DNA from: Firmicutes bacterium UBA4881
GTDB taxonomy: Bacteria; Bacillota; DTU065
Length of the DNA: 64,000 nucleotides
Assembly (NCBI GenBank): GCA_002399235.1
Contig: DHDH01000001.1
Span: 22,517 to 86,516, forward strand
Direction: 5' to 3'
The position numbers and the translations under genes were made by a program. Of the stretch, positions 26,763 through 35,973 are shown piece by piece (positions within the stretch are counted from its first letter, which is position 1; every line of letters begins with the position of its first letter). Under the pieces are notes generated by a model, which saw nothing but the letters and a program-made list of their open reading frames with translations, did not search any database and was not told the origin of the DNA.

Positions 26763-26794
26763 AAGGCTACTGACAACGATCAGTAGCCTTTCTT
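26763..26794 (+). terminator. Terminator after the gamma-CA-like gene
   Basis: AAGGCTACTGA pairs with TCAGTAGCCTT (26763-26773 with 26780-26790), followed by a short T-rich tail. It lies in the convergent gap and may serve the minus-strand yqhG unit as well. Confidence 0.8.
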
Positions 26795-27509
26795 ATTCAC
26801 AGATTATTGGTAGGTAATTATTTTCTGGCTCTAAAATAAAGAGCCTACCAAGTAACTTAATCTGAACTTGAAAATTAGGGAATAACCTAGCTTTAGTGGC
26901 TAAGATGGTTTGCTCATTTTCTTCTGGAGAAAGACCTGCTTTAGCTAAAGCGTGTTTAAAATTGGTCAGTTGTTGCTTACTTTCTCTTAACCACTCAGCA
27001 TCTAATTCAATATTAGCTTGGATGTGATACAGGGCTAAATTTAGAGCTTCTTTATACGAGATTTTTTTCTTTACTACAGGACCAGGGTCTGCAGCTAAAT
27101 AGTTTCCCAGTTTAGCTTGTGAAACAGTACCCGAAATTAAATTAATGAGTAAAGAAAAATGCAAACGTGGTGCTTTTGGTTGAGGAGAGATAAGTTGCAA
27201 CCAAAGATAAAGATAAGGAATATAACTTTCCCTAGTTTGGTTCTGAGGTTTGGGGTCTGGTATTTTCTTGACATAGGCTGTTGTGAAAGCTCCTTTGGCT
27301 AGACAAGAATCTAAGACTTGGTAAAAGAAATTAGTGCCAGGGTAAAAACCGATGGTGCCTTCGTTAAGTTCGGCTTCTTTTAGAGTATAACTAGTTTCGT
27401 TAGATTGATCATTGTGCGACCACTGAGCTATAACCAGATTACCCTCTTTTTTGTACTTATATTGCAAATAATCTAGGTAATCTAAAAAAAACTGTTGGTA
27501 CTTTTCCAT
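26793..27509 (-). CDS. YqhG-like protein
   Basis: 238 residues, soluble, with no catalytic motif. The layout (MEKYQQFFLDYLDYLQYKY at the start, PRLHFSLLINLISG in the middle, a helical C-terminal third and the beta ending GRLFILEPENNYL) and its position directly after an SNF2-type helicase match the Bacillus yqhH-yqhG pair. The function of YqhG is unknown. Its ATG overlaps the helicase stop by one base (TAATG), so the two are translationally coupled. Confidence 0.75.
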   Translation of the reverse strand: MEKYQQFFLDYLDYLQYKYKKEGNLVIAQWSHNDQSNETSYTLKEAELNEGTIGFYPGTNFFYQVLDSCLAKGAFTTAYVKKIPDPKPQNQTRESYIPYLYLWLQLISPQPKAPRLHFSLLINLISGTVSQAKLGNYLAADPGPVVKKKISYKEALNLALYHIQANIELDAEWLRESKQQLTNFKHALAKAGLSPEENEQTILATKARLFPNFQVQIKLLGRLFILEPENNYLPIICE

Positions 27510-29167
27510 TAGCTAGTTAACTCCTTTTCCATGGGTGGGAGTAGTAGTTCAGAGATAATATATTGAGTGAGATCTTCGCCTAAACACTCTTCATCTAAAG
27601 AGAAAACATCGGTGAAGATCTGGAGTTTTTTATACAAGAGTTCCAAGATTCTTTCCTCTATGGTGTCTTTAGTAAATAGATTAAGGACTTCTACTGGTTC
27701 TGTTTGGCCTAAACGATGAACTCTACCAATTCTTTGTTCTAATTTCATAGGATTCCAGGGTAGATCATAGTTAATAATTCGGTGACAAAATTGTAAGTTG
27801 AGTCCTTCACCGCCAGCTTCGGTTGCTAATAGTACTTGAGCATCTCTCCTAAAACGTTCTCTAGCCCATTCTTTGCGCGAAGAAGATAACGAGCCATCGT
27901 AAGTTACAAAACGAATATTTCGTTTAGCTAGTTCGTTAGCTAAGAACTTTTGGGTTGCTACATATTCTGTGAAGACTACGATTTTGTCTGGACATGTACT
28001 TAACTTATTAAGAAGAAAACGGGTTTTAGCATTGGTTTTTACTGAAACACCCAGCTGAACAATTTCACCTAAAAGGGGGTCTTCTGACTCACTTAGCAAC
28101 TTTTCTAAGGTTAGTAGAGCGGCAAAAACGCTAGAGCAAAGTTCTTTTTGCAGAGTAACTAAAAGTAGTTGATTTTGGTGTTTTCTTTGTAAGGACAGTT
28201 TTATGTATTCGGAAAGGGCTTGGTATAAGAGCCTTTCCGAATCCTCTTGTTCACACCCAGCATGGGTTACTTGGCGGGGAGGAAGCTCTAATAGAGCTTC
28301 TTTACGTGTAGTGCGAATTAAAAATGGTTTTAAAGCTTTTTTTACAGAATCAAGGTTAGGGTTATCACCTAAAGCATACCGATGCGAAAAATCCTCTAAA
28401 GAACCTAATACCCCAGGTGCAATTAACTGTACTAAATTAAAAAGTTCTCTTAAGTTGTTTTGCATAGGTGTAGCAGTAATTAATAGTAGATGGCGTTTTT
28501 TTAATTGAGAGATAAATTTGTAAGCTTGCGTTTTATTGTTTTTTAAGTGATGAGCTTCATCAACAATAACCATATCCCAAGAAACTTCTTTGATTAAAGA
28601 AGCATGAGGCTCTTTTTTGGCTGTAGCTAGACTAGCTATAAGTAAAAAACTATTTTGCCAATCAAGTAAGGTCCGTTGTCTATAAACCTGTAGGCTAAGC
28701 TTCTGGCGTAGTTCCCATTCCCATTGCCTAGTTAAAGAAGCTGGTGTAAGGATTAAAACTTTATTTAATAAACCTCTCTCTAAGTATTCTCTAAGAATTA
28801 AACCTGCTTCAATTGTTTTACCTAAACCTACTTCGTCGGCAATTATAGCTTGACCATTCATTTCTTCAATTACGCGGCGTACACATTCAATTTGGTGAGT
28901 GTAAGGGATTAATCCTAAACGTTTAAAGTTTTCTTGCAGACGAGTTAAGGAAAATAAGTCAAAATCGTTGTTGGTTGTTTCTAACAAGACATTTAAAGCT
29001 TTATATGCTAAAAGAAATAAGTTAAAGTCCTTGTTTTGTTTACTGTAGCGCAAGCCTACACTGGCTGCATCCAGATCAAGTTTTAGTTCTAAATCATCAT
29101 TAGCTAAGGTGAGAAATCTAGGTTCTCTTAAGCCATCGCCAGGCATAATATAGCGAATTTTAGCCAA
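27509..29167 (-). CDS. SNF2-family DNA/RNA helicase, YqhH-like
   Basis: 552 residues with RapA/HepA-type SNF2 motifs: a front YTHQIECVRRVIEEM, motif I DEVGLGKTIEAGL, motif II VDEAHHLKN, motif III LLITATPMQN, and in the second lobe VVFTEYVATQKFLA, ATEAGGEGLNLQFC and QRIGRVHRLGQTEPV. Length and the yqhG partner match B. subtilis YqhH. These proteins remodel nucleic-acid-protein complexes, for example stalled RNA polymerase; the specific role is unknown. Start is TTG behind GGGGAATTTA; the in-frame ATG seven codons later has no ribosome site. Confidence 0.87.
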   Translation of the reverse strand: MAKIRYIMPGDGLREPRFLTLANDDLELKLDLDAASVGLRYSKQNKDFNLFLLAYKALNVLLETTNNDFDLFSLTRLQENFKRLGLIPYTHQIECVRRVIEEMNGQAIIADEVGLGKTIEAGLILREYLERGLLNKVLILTPASLTRQWEWELRQKLSLQVYRQRTLLDWQNSFLLIASLATAKKEPHASLIKEVSWDMVIVDEAHHLKNNKTQAYKFISQLKKRHLLLITATPMQNNLRELFNLVQLIAPGVLGSLEDFSHRYALGDNPNLDSVKKALKPFLIRTTRKEALLELPPRQVTHAGCEQEDSERLLYQALSEYIKLSLQRKHQNQLLLVTLQKELCSSVFAALLTLEKLLSESEDPLLGEIVQLGVSVKTNAKTRFLLNKLSTCPDKIVVFTEYVATQKFLANELAKRNIRFVTYDGSLSSSRKEWARERFRRDAQVLLATEAGGEGLNLQFCHRIINYDLPWNPMKLEQRIGRVHRLGQTEPVEVLNLFTKDTIEERILELLYKKLQIFTDVFSLDEECLGEDLTQYIISELLLPPMEKELTS

Positions 29168-29329
29168 ATAAATTCCCCGTTTCTTTTTTGTTAGGATAGC
29201 CTTTTTTGTTAGAAATCAATCAATTGGCATTATTTTCACTCTCTGAAAAATTATAAGAAGGAAAAGTAAAGTTAATGAAAGAATAGCAATATTAATGGGA
29301 ATTCTGTTAAAACAGAAAGGGTGAATGTA

Positions 29330-30613
29330 GTGAGTAAAAGGATGTGGTTATTTTTCGTTGTTGTGCTTGTTAGTATAACAACAGTAGCGGCTCCGCTAAC
29401 CATGTGGGTAACTGGTTATTCTAACGAAGAGAAGAGAATTCTTAACGAAATTATCGCTGACAGCTTTACCAAAAAGACTGGAATTGAAGTAAGTATAACC
29501 AATCTTTCTTGGAACGATTACGAAAAGAAGTATCTTCTAGCTGCTGCGACTGGGGATGGTCCGGATGTAGCACATATGGGAGCAATTGTAGCTCCACAGC
29601 TAGGTGTTAGAGGAGCCTTAGAAGATCTCACTCAATATCCTAATTATACTAATTTAGAGAAGAATACTTTCCCCGGACTTTTAAAGGGATGGCGTTATAA
29701 ATCAGTTTCATATGGTGTTCCTTTTGGGACCTACCTTTATCCTATGTTTGTGCGTACAGATATCTTAGCTGAAAATGGCCTCGGTGTTCCTGATAACTGG
29801 GATGAGTTTAGAGCAATAATTCCTAAGTTACAAGCTAAAGGTATGAATGTATCACTCGCTTGGGGACTATCAGGAAACATTTACTGTGACGCTTCCATGT
29901 TTATGTGGCAAAAGGGAGCCGATTGGTATAATGATTCCTTAACAGCTTCTATGTGGGATAGCCCAGAGGGTATAGCTGGATTTAGGGAATATATGGAGCT
30001 TTATACTAAATACAAAATTGAACAGGAGACCGGAATCTCCCTACGTTCAACTAATTTCCGCACCGGCAAGGTACCTATAATCTTTGGTAACATCTATAGC
30101 GACTATGGTATCTTTAATCTAACAGCTCCTGAGATCAAAGGTAAGTGGTCTGTGAAAGTAGCACCTGGAGTTAAACGTGATGGTACTATGCATAGAGATG
30201 TTTATGCAGGACCATCAACAATGTCGATATTTAAATCTTCGAAAAAGAAAAACGAAGCTTGGCAACTTCTTCAGTTCCTTGCTTCAGCTGAGATACAGTC
30301 TCAGTATGCCTCTAGAATTATGAATGAGATTCAAGGTATAACTTTTGTTCCAACCGATATAAATGCTTTTAGAGCATTACCTATCCCTGAAAAAGATCGT
30401 CAAATCATCGAAGAGCAAGCTAAACATGCCAAGACACCACCATTTTCTCTAGCACCTAGAGAGATGGCTTATAGGTTACTTGATTTTGCTGCTCACGAAG
30501 TTATACAGCAGGGCAAGGATCCTACTGCTGCTATTAAAGACGCTGCGAAGCAGATGACTAGCGAATTACAAAAGAAGAACAAAGAGTTCAAACGTTTCCT
30601 CGATAAGTTATAA
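29330..30613 (+). CDS. Extracellular solute-binding protein family 1 (sugar-type ABC transporter)
   Basis: 427 residues beginning with a signal peptide (MSKRMWLFFVVVLVSITTVAAP) without a lipobox Cys, unusual for a Gram-positive binding protein but fitting a periplasm. The mature chain has the family-1 pattern TMWVTGYSNEEKRILNEII, GDGPDVAHMG, YGVPFGTYLYPMFVRTDIL and a C-terminal helix set. GTG at 29330 is preferred for spacing from AAAGGG over the GTG three codons earlier. No permease or ATPase gene is near; it is followed by a terminator and then a large lyase, suggesting uptake of oligosaccharides released by that lyase. That link is inference. Confidence 0.87.
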   Translation: MSKRMWLFFVVVLVSITTVAAPLTMWVTGYSNEEKRILNEIIADSFTKKTGIEVSITNLSWNDYEKKYLLAAATGDGPDVAHMGAIVAPQLGVRGALEDLTQYPNYTNLEKNTFPGLLKGWRYKSVSYGVPFGTYLYPMFVRTDILAENGLGVPDNWDEFRAIIPKLQAKGMNVSLAWGLSGNIYCDASMFMWQKGADWYNDSLTASMWDSPEGIAGFREYMELYTKYKIEQETGISLRSTNFRTGKVPIIFGNIYSDYGIFNLTAPEIKGKWSVKVAPGVKRDGTMHRDVYAGPSTMSIFKSSKKKNEAWQLLQFLASAEIQSQYASRIMNEIQGITFVPTDINAFRALPIPEKDRQIIEEQAKHAKTPPFSLAPREMAYRLLDFAAHEVIQQGKDPTAAIKDAAKQMTSELQKKNKEFKRFLDKL

Positions 30614-30627
30614 TAAATAACAAAAAT

Positions 30628-30651
30628 GGGGCCCTTTTTAGGGCCCTTTCT
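30628..30651 (+). terminator. Terminator between binding-protein and lyase genes
   Basis: GGGCCC / GGGCCC stem with a six-base loop (30629-30634 with 30641-30646) and a TTTCT tail. Confidence 0.75.
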
Positions 30652-30678
30652 AATCTATAAGAGAAAAGAGGGATCTGA

Positions 30679-33600
30679 ATGCATTATATTTGGGCGTTAG
30701 TTTTATTCTTGCTTCTTTCGTCTCCGATTTTAGCTACTGATGTGGTGCCTAAAGTAGGAGTTTATATTAGTAAAGAAGATATTATTAATGCTAGAGAGTT
30801 AGCTAACACTAAAGGATGGGCGAAAGCGGAAAAGGATAGAATTATTGCTGTAGCTGATAAGTGGGTTGATGTACCTGATGAATATATTAGAAGTATAATG
30901 CCCCAGGAAAGAGCAATTTTTGCTTATGGTATAGCTGGTTGCCCAGATCATAATGTTACCTGGACCAATTTTGGTGGCAATGGTATTGCTGATCTTTCCC
31001 AGCCTCTAACTTTAAAATGTCCTGCTGGGCATATTATTGACTTTAATAACCCCGAGAGTAAATACTACGATAGTGGTAACGGTGTATATATCGATAACAG
31101 GCGTTTCTTCTTCCGTGGGGTATGGAATGCCTTTGTTGTCGATACTTTCACAGGCCAAGGATCGGATGCAGGTGCCCTACATCAACTAGCCTATGCTTAT
31201 GCTTTAACTGGAGAGGACCAATATGCTAAAAAAGCAGCTATTATTTTTGATGCTCTAGCTCATCTATCTCCCACTACTAAAGGACCTCGAGATTTCCATG
31301 TAGATGATAAGGCTATAGCTGGTAGATTACATTTTTTAACTTCAATAGTTCATCGCTCCAAAGTGCATTTTGTCCGAAGTTTTGATCTACTATACAATAA
31401 TCCTGCTATGCAGGCTAAATCTTATTATAACGATCAGACTATTGCTCAAAATGTAGCTAAAGGTATTTTAGAGGATTATATGTTTGTAGAGTTTGATCTG
31501 AGAAATGGTAAGCTGACAACGATGCATAATCATGAATCAGATGAATTGAGAGGTATGCTAGCTACAGGTTTAGTACTTGGTAATCCCGATTATATCCGGT
31601 GGGGAATTCAAGCTGCTTCTTATTTTTTCGAAAACACAATAGATCGAGATGGCCTTTACTACGAAGGCTCTCCTTCATATGCGAATTTTACGCAGACAGT
31701 GTTTTCTGATATTGCTGAGTTGGCTTATTATTACAATCCAGAGAACTATGATCTAGAGGGTTTACCAGAGAGAGTAAACTTTTATGATCACCCTAAACTT
31801 AGGGAGTTTTTAGCTGAGATGAGAAATAAATTAGATATTGCTGGCCACTTTGCGAGTTATGGTAATGCTTCTTCTGATAGATTAAGGATTGAGGTGGGAG
31901 CAAGAACCATTGATGGTAAAGAATTTCTTTTACTAGATCAGCTCTACCACCGGACTGAAATTCCTGAGTTAAAAGAGATTTATAAAGAAAAGGTTTTAGA
32001 GTATAGCCAAGGAAATCCTGACCAAAGGCGTTCAGGAACCTGGGCACTATTCCATGTAAAACCGGAGGCTTACCCAGAGGTAGAACGTTTTCGTCAGACA
32101 GATCAAGCGAAAACAGCTTATTACGCGGGACCTAGTTTAGCTATTTTAGGCTCCGGAGAAGGCAGAGAAAGGCGAGGCCTGCTACTAAGAGGCGGACCGA
32201 ATCTACCTCACTCTCATGATGATGCACTAGCCCTTTTTTACTATGATAAAGGTTACCTCTTAACCCAAGATAATGGTTACAACATCTTTGGTTCACCTCT
32301 GCATTCAGGCTGGGGCTCCCAAGCTGTGAGCCACAACCTAGTTGTAGTTGATAATGATAAATATCGTAAAGGGTGGTATAAAAACACTCCAGGAGCAGAA
32401 ATCTTAGGTTTTGCCAATTTAGATGGACTCAAGTATGTTCATCTAGACGCACCTTACCAGTTCCCAACTTCAGCATTTATTAAGGAATATAGCAGGCAGA
32501 CTGCTCTGATCGATATCGATAATAGAAATTCTTATGTTGTTGATGTCTTTACTGTGAGAGGTGGCCAAAGACATGATTATGTTTTCCACACCGCAGCACC
32601 AATTTTAGAAACCGATTTAGAGTTTAATGAAATTGAAGGTGTTTGGACTTTAGGTGGTTTAGATTACCCCGAAGCTAGTTTCAATAAAGAAGGCCAAAGC
32701 TGGGGCGAAAGAATATTGCCTGGCGATATGATTAAAGATATTGGTATTCCTAGCGAAGGTGTCAAATCAATGTACTGGAATCCAGCACCACAAAATGGAT
32801 ATGGTTTTATTTACAAATTGCAAGCAGGTACCTTAGAAGAAAATATGATTGAAGCGCGCTTCAAGTTTTATGATGGTACTGATACCACCTTAACCAATAG
32901 GTTATTCTTCGATAGGGAGAGTAAACTTTATAAAGGTCTCGGGCCTAATTTGGCTGGCAAAGAAAAATACCCCTATCTTATTCTTAGAAGCGAAGCTTCC
33001 AAGAATTTAGAGAGTAGAGTTATATCTATAATGGACGCTTCTTTTGGAAGCTCAAACTTAGAAGAAGTAAACAGAGTAGATAACAACGCCTTCGAAATAG
33101 CCTTTTACGATGGCCAGAAACACTATCTCCTCTTAAATGGTGGGAAGTCTAATACACCAATTGGATCTGTAACAAGTACTGCTGAACTCGCGTTGGTAAA
33201 ATTTGCTGATAATGAGCTTAAAGAAATTTTATTGGTAGGTGGCGGTTTATTACAGGTAAATGATCAACCTCTACTAGAGAACAAAGTTCAAGAAGTAGAA
33301 ATTATGGCTGTCGACTATAATAAGTCGGAGATAACATTGGCAGGACATTTAGAAAGCCAAAAAGGTGAGCTCGTAGCGATTGATAGCCGAAGTTATGTTC
33401 GTAATACAACCTACACTATTAAAGAAGTTAAGTATGAAGATAATAAAACAATTCTTGCTCTAGAAGGTTCACTGGTTTTAGCCAAAGGAAAAGTAGAAAA
33501 AGGAACTAGACATTTAACTTTAAATGTACCTTTACCAACAGGATTTTCTTATTCCGATTCTACTCGCTATTTAAATGGCAAATTGTTTATTAGAGAAAAA

Positions 33601-33756
33601 ACAGGTGAAGGACAGAAGATAAAATCTGTAACAGGTTTTAAAGCAGTTTCTATCAATAGTGATATACCTTTTGAGCCTCAAGATAGTTTTCTCATAGTTG
33701 ATATCAAAGTTGGCGATATACTTACTACACTACCAAAATTGCACTGGACTAAGTAA
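30679..33756 (+). CDS. Secreted heparinase II/III-like polysaccharide lyase
   Basis: 1025 residues with a signal peptide (MHYIWALVLFLLLSSPILA). The first half is an alpha-helical toroid (HQLAYAYALTGEDQYAKKAA, TMHNHESDELRGML, YYEGSPSYANF), with the family Asn-His and Tyr-Glu-Gly-Ser-Pro catalytic-type positions. From about 500 a beta-sandwich begins with GGPNLPHSHDDALALFYY and TQDNGYN, typical of the heparinase_II_III domain that cuts uronic-acid-containing polysaccharides by beta-elimination. The last 170 residues form an extra all-beta region. The specific substrate (alginate, heparinoid or other) cannot be read. An AAAGAGGGATCTGA site precedes ATG. Confidence 0.85.
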   Translation: MHYIWALVLFLLLSSPILATDVVPKVGVYISKEDIINARELANTKGWAKAEKDRIIAVADKWVDVPDEYIRSIMPQERAIFAYGIAGCPDHNVTWTNFGGNGIADLSQPLTLKCPAGHIIDFNNPESKYYDSGNGVYIDNRRFFFRGVWNAFVVDTFTGQGSDAGALHQLAYAYALTGEDQYAKKAAIIFDALAHLSPTTKGPRDFHVDDKAIAGRLHFLTSIVHRSKVHFVRSFDLLYNNPAMQAKSYYNDQTIAQNVAKGILEDYMFVEFDLRNGKLTTMHNHESDELRGMLATGLVLGNPDYIRWGIQAASYFFENTIDRDGLYYEGSPSYANFTQTVFSDIAELAYYYNPENYDLEGLPERVNFYDHPKLREFLAEMRNKLDIAGHFASYGNASSDRLRIEVGARTIDGKEFLLLDQLYHRTEIPELKEIYKEKVLEYSQGNPDQRRSGTWALFHVKPEAYPEVERFRQTDQAKTAYYAGPSLAILGSGEGRERRGLLLRGGPNLPHSHDDALALFYYDKGYLLTQDNGYNIFGSPLHSGWGSQAVSHNLVVVDNDKYRKGWYKNTPGAEILGFANLDGLKYVHLDAPYQFPTSAFIKEYSRQTALIDIDNRNSYVVDVFTVRGGQRHDYVFHTAAPILETDLEFNEIEGVWTLGGLDYPEASFNKEGQSWGERILPGDMIKDIGIPSEGVKSMYWNPAPQNGYGFIYKLQAGTLEENMIEARFKFYDGTDTTLTNRLFFDRESKLYKGLGPNLAGKEKYPYLILRSEASKNLESRVISIMDASFGSSNLEEVNRVDNNAFEIAFYDGQKHYLLLNGGKSNTPIGSVTSTAELALVKFADNELKEILLVGGGLLQVNDQPLLENKVQEVEIMAVDYNKSEITLAGHLESQKGELVAIDSRSYVRNTTYTIKEVKYEDNKTILALEGSLVLAKGKVEKGTRHLTLNVPLPTGFSYSDSTRYLNGKLFIREKTGEGQKIKSVTGFKAVSINSDIPFEPQDSFLIVDIKVGDILTTLPKLHWTK

Positions 33757-33761
33757 CAACA

Positions 33762-33793
33762 AGGAGGCAGACCTTAGGTCTGCCTCCTATTTA
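33762..33793 (+). terminator. Terminator after the lyase gene
   Basis: A perfect 12-bp stem AGGAGGCAGACC/GGTCTGCCTCCT with a three-base loop (33762-33773 with 33777-33788), followed by ATTTATC. Confidence 0.9.
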
Positions 33794-33995
33794 TCTATCT
33801 TTTACAGTAGAGACAAAAAATCTGGATTTGAGGCGTTATCTAACTAAGTAGACCAAGCACAAATGGCTATTAGAAGGCATAAAATTAATACTAGCTTGAT
33901 TAGAGAAAATAAGTAACTACCTTAATTTTGTTCTGAGAACTTTCGTTATGATTAGCACTGAGGGTTAAAAATAAAAAATTAGGGAAGTGAGCTAG

Positions 33996-34271
33996 ATGAC
34001 ACCTAAGGAAGAGTTATATTCGTTATTAAAGCATTATCATGCTAACGCCTGTAGTACAAAAACCTTTTGTGATCAGTTTACAGTTATCTACCATTTGGAG
34101 CTTAATAAGGGGATTTTAACTCCTTTAGAGCAAAAGTTATTTAAAGAACTTGTCGATATTGCCACCCGCTATGTTCCTGGTAAATCAGAAGCTCAAGCCA
34201 CAGGTATTTTTACTAGTGAAAAAAGAGTTAAGGATAAAGCAGAAGAAGTTTATAAAAGTTTAATAAGCTAA
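33996..34271 (+). CDS. Small helical protein resembling colicin-D/CdiI-type immunity proteins
   Basis: 91 residues, all helical by appearance, no signal peptide. The pattern ELYSLLKHYHANACSTKTFC, a short YHLELNKG strand, LTPLEQKLFKELVDIA and a closing KAEEVYKSL helix resembles small immunity proteins of the colicin-D/CdiI type, but no toxin gene is adjacent. GGGAAGTGAG precedes the ATG, and a terminator follows. The call is a by-eye resemblance only; treat as hypothetical. Confidence 0.45.
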   Translation: MTPKEELYSLLKHYHANACSTKTFCDQFTVIYHLELNKGILTPLEQKLFKELVDIATRYVPGKSEAQATGIFTSEKRVKDKAEEVYKSLIS

Positions 34272-34353
34272 ACTAACTCTTGTTTTAACTTTTTAAAAAA
34301 ATTTAAGAACGCAATTTGGGAATATTACATCATATACCTAGGGTTAAATGACC

Positions 34354-34394
34354 TATAGCTTTCTTGATATTAATCGAGAAAGCTATATTTTTTG
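34354..34394 (+). terminator. Terminator after the small immunity-like gene
   Basis: A 15-bp stem with one G-U pair (34354-34368 with 34373-34387) followed by six Ts. Confidence 0.88.
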
Positions 34395-34655
34395 GAGTAA
34401 GATTGGCAGTTATTTGGTTAGTAACAGTGGGTTTTCTTTAAATTTAGTTAAGGGACAAGACTAAAGACAATCCATTCAAATATATATAAATTGAATGCAG
34501 GCAATAGATAGTAGACATCAGAGCAAAATAAATATTTTAATAATTTGTAATATAGGATGTAACTTTTTCTAAATTAAACCGTTTCTATAATAGAAGGATA
34601 AACTTAAAAATTTTTTACAGAAAACTAACCCCATAACCAAAGGAGTGTGAGATGA
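34395..34655. promoter_or_regulatory. Upstream region of efflux operon 2
   Basis: AT-rich non-coding sequence. A TATAAT hexamer lies near 34589-34594, about 60 bases before the first permease start, but no matching TTGACA-like element is seen 17 bases upstream, so an activator-dependent or alternative promoter is possible. The 18-bp palindrome found before operon 1 is not present here. Confidence 0.35.
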
Positions 34656-35954
34656 ATGAGTTTTAGTGACTTGTTAAGGTTAAGTAGTAAACAGTTAAGA
34701 GCAAGAAAAATTGAGACGATGTTGATTGTTTTAGCTGTAGCCTTAAGTGTTCTAGTTTTAGCTGTAATTCTCTCCCCCCTTTATGTTAGTAGATTACCTG
34801 TAAAAGACATTAGAGATTTTATTGTGACAGTTAATCAAAGTGCATCTAATATTAACAATGAACTTTTAAATGGTTCCGGTTTTCCTTTAATTCGCTATGA
34901 TATTCCCGATGATCCTAGTTCACATAGACTAACTATAGAAGAAGTTGAAGAGATCTTTCAAGCGATTCCAGAAAGTAAGTTTTATTTCTCAGGTAGTAGA
35001 TCAGGTTCTAGAATAAGAGGTTATAATCAGTATCTTCCCTCATCCTTTTCCCAAAGTTCTAATATAGGATATCAGGGTGGTATGCTATCGCTTACGCCTT
35101 TAACCCCCGAGGCGATTTATGGGCTAGAACTTAAATTAGCATCTGGTTCGCTCTATACAAAAGAAGATTATCTAAATAACAAACCTTATATCATTCTCGG
35201 CTCAGATTTAGCTAAAAGTTTATTTCCAAGCGAAAATCCCATTGGCAAAACCGTTGAAACTATATCTGTGAACTCTCCTACCTTTACGGTTTTAGGAGTA
35301 TTAGAACCAGTTTCTTTTGACTCGGATGATAAAAAATATAGTGCTGTCAACAATCTTCTTAAAGACATTAATCAAATGGCTATTAGTAGCTATACAAGTG
35401 TGATTCCTCCTGAACAAGGACCAACTTATAGTGTTGTATTATTCTACCCTAAAACCCCCTCTCTAAAATTACAAAATCAGATTGCATCTTATCTTAAAAA
35501 ACACTATAAAGGCTTCTTTAATGCTTCTTGTCCCTATGCTTTGTATAGTTCAGCGATGAAGAATTGGCAAAAATCTTACCTTGTTCTAGGCATAATCGCT
35601 ACTTTAATTCTACTCATTGCTTGTATAAATATTATGAATTTGTTTTTTGTTCGTATTGCCAAACAAAATAGAAGCATTGGTCTGAATGTGGCTCTTGGTG
35701 CAACTAAAAAGACCATATTTTCTCAATACCTAGTTACTGCAATCATACAAGGTCTACTTGGTGGTTTTCTAGGTGTTTTAATTTTTTGGTGTATCTCTAA
35801 AACTGGCCTTAGGCAAACTTTCCATCTTGTTTTCAATATTCAAGCAATCCTTTGGGGTATTGCTTCTGGTATTTTTATGAGCTTAGTTTTCGGTATCTAT
35901 CCAGCAGTAGTAGCAGCGAGTACAAGTCCTGTTGATGCTCTCCGAATGGAATAA
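34656..35954 (+). CDS. MacB-type FtsX-fold permease (efflux operon 2, gene 1)
   Basis: 432 residues and a clear paralogue of the operon 1 first permease. One N-terminal span (about 22-44), an extracytoplasmic MacB_PCD domain with LGSDLAKSLFPSENPIGKTV and FTVLGVLEPV, and three C-terminal spans with KQNRSIGLNVALGATKKTIF and LVFGIYPAVVAASTSPVDALR. The ATG has AAAGGAGTGTGAG before it, nearly the same as in operon 1. It opens the plus-strand operon. Confidence 0.9.
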   Translation: MSFSDLLRLSSKQLRARKIETMLIVLAVALSVLVLAVILSPLYVSRLPVKDIRDFIVTVNQSASNINNELLNGSGFPLIRYDIPDDPSSHRLTIEEVEEIFQAIPESKFYFSGSRSGSRIRGYNQYLPSSFSQSSNIGYQGGMLSLTPLTPEAIYGLELKLASGSLYTKEDYLNNKPYIILGSDLAKSLFPSENPIGKTVETISVNSPTFTVLGVLEPVSFDSDDKKYSAVNNLLKDINQMAISSYTSVIPPEQGPTYSVVLFYPKTPSLKLQNQIASYLKKHYKGFFNASCPYALYSSAMKNWQKSYLVLGIIATLILLIACINIMNLFFVRIAKQNRSIGLNVALGATKKTIFSQYLVTAIIQGLLGGFLGVLIFWCISKTGLRQTFHLVFNIQAILWGIASGIFMSLVFGIYPAVVAASTSPVDALRME

Positions 35955-35973
35955 ACTTAGGAGGTGTATATCA

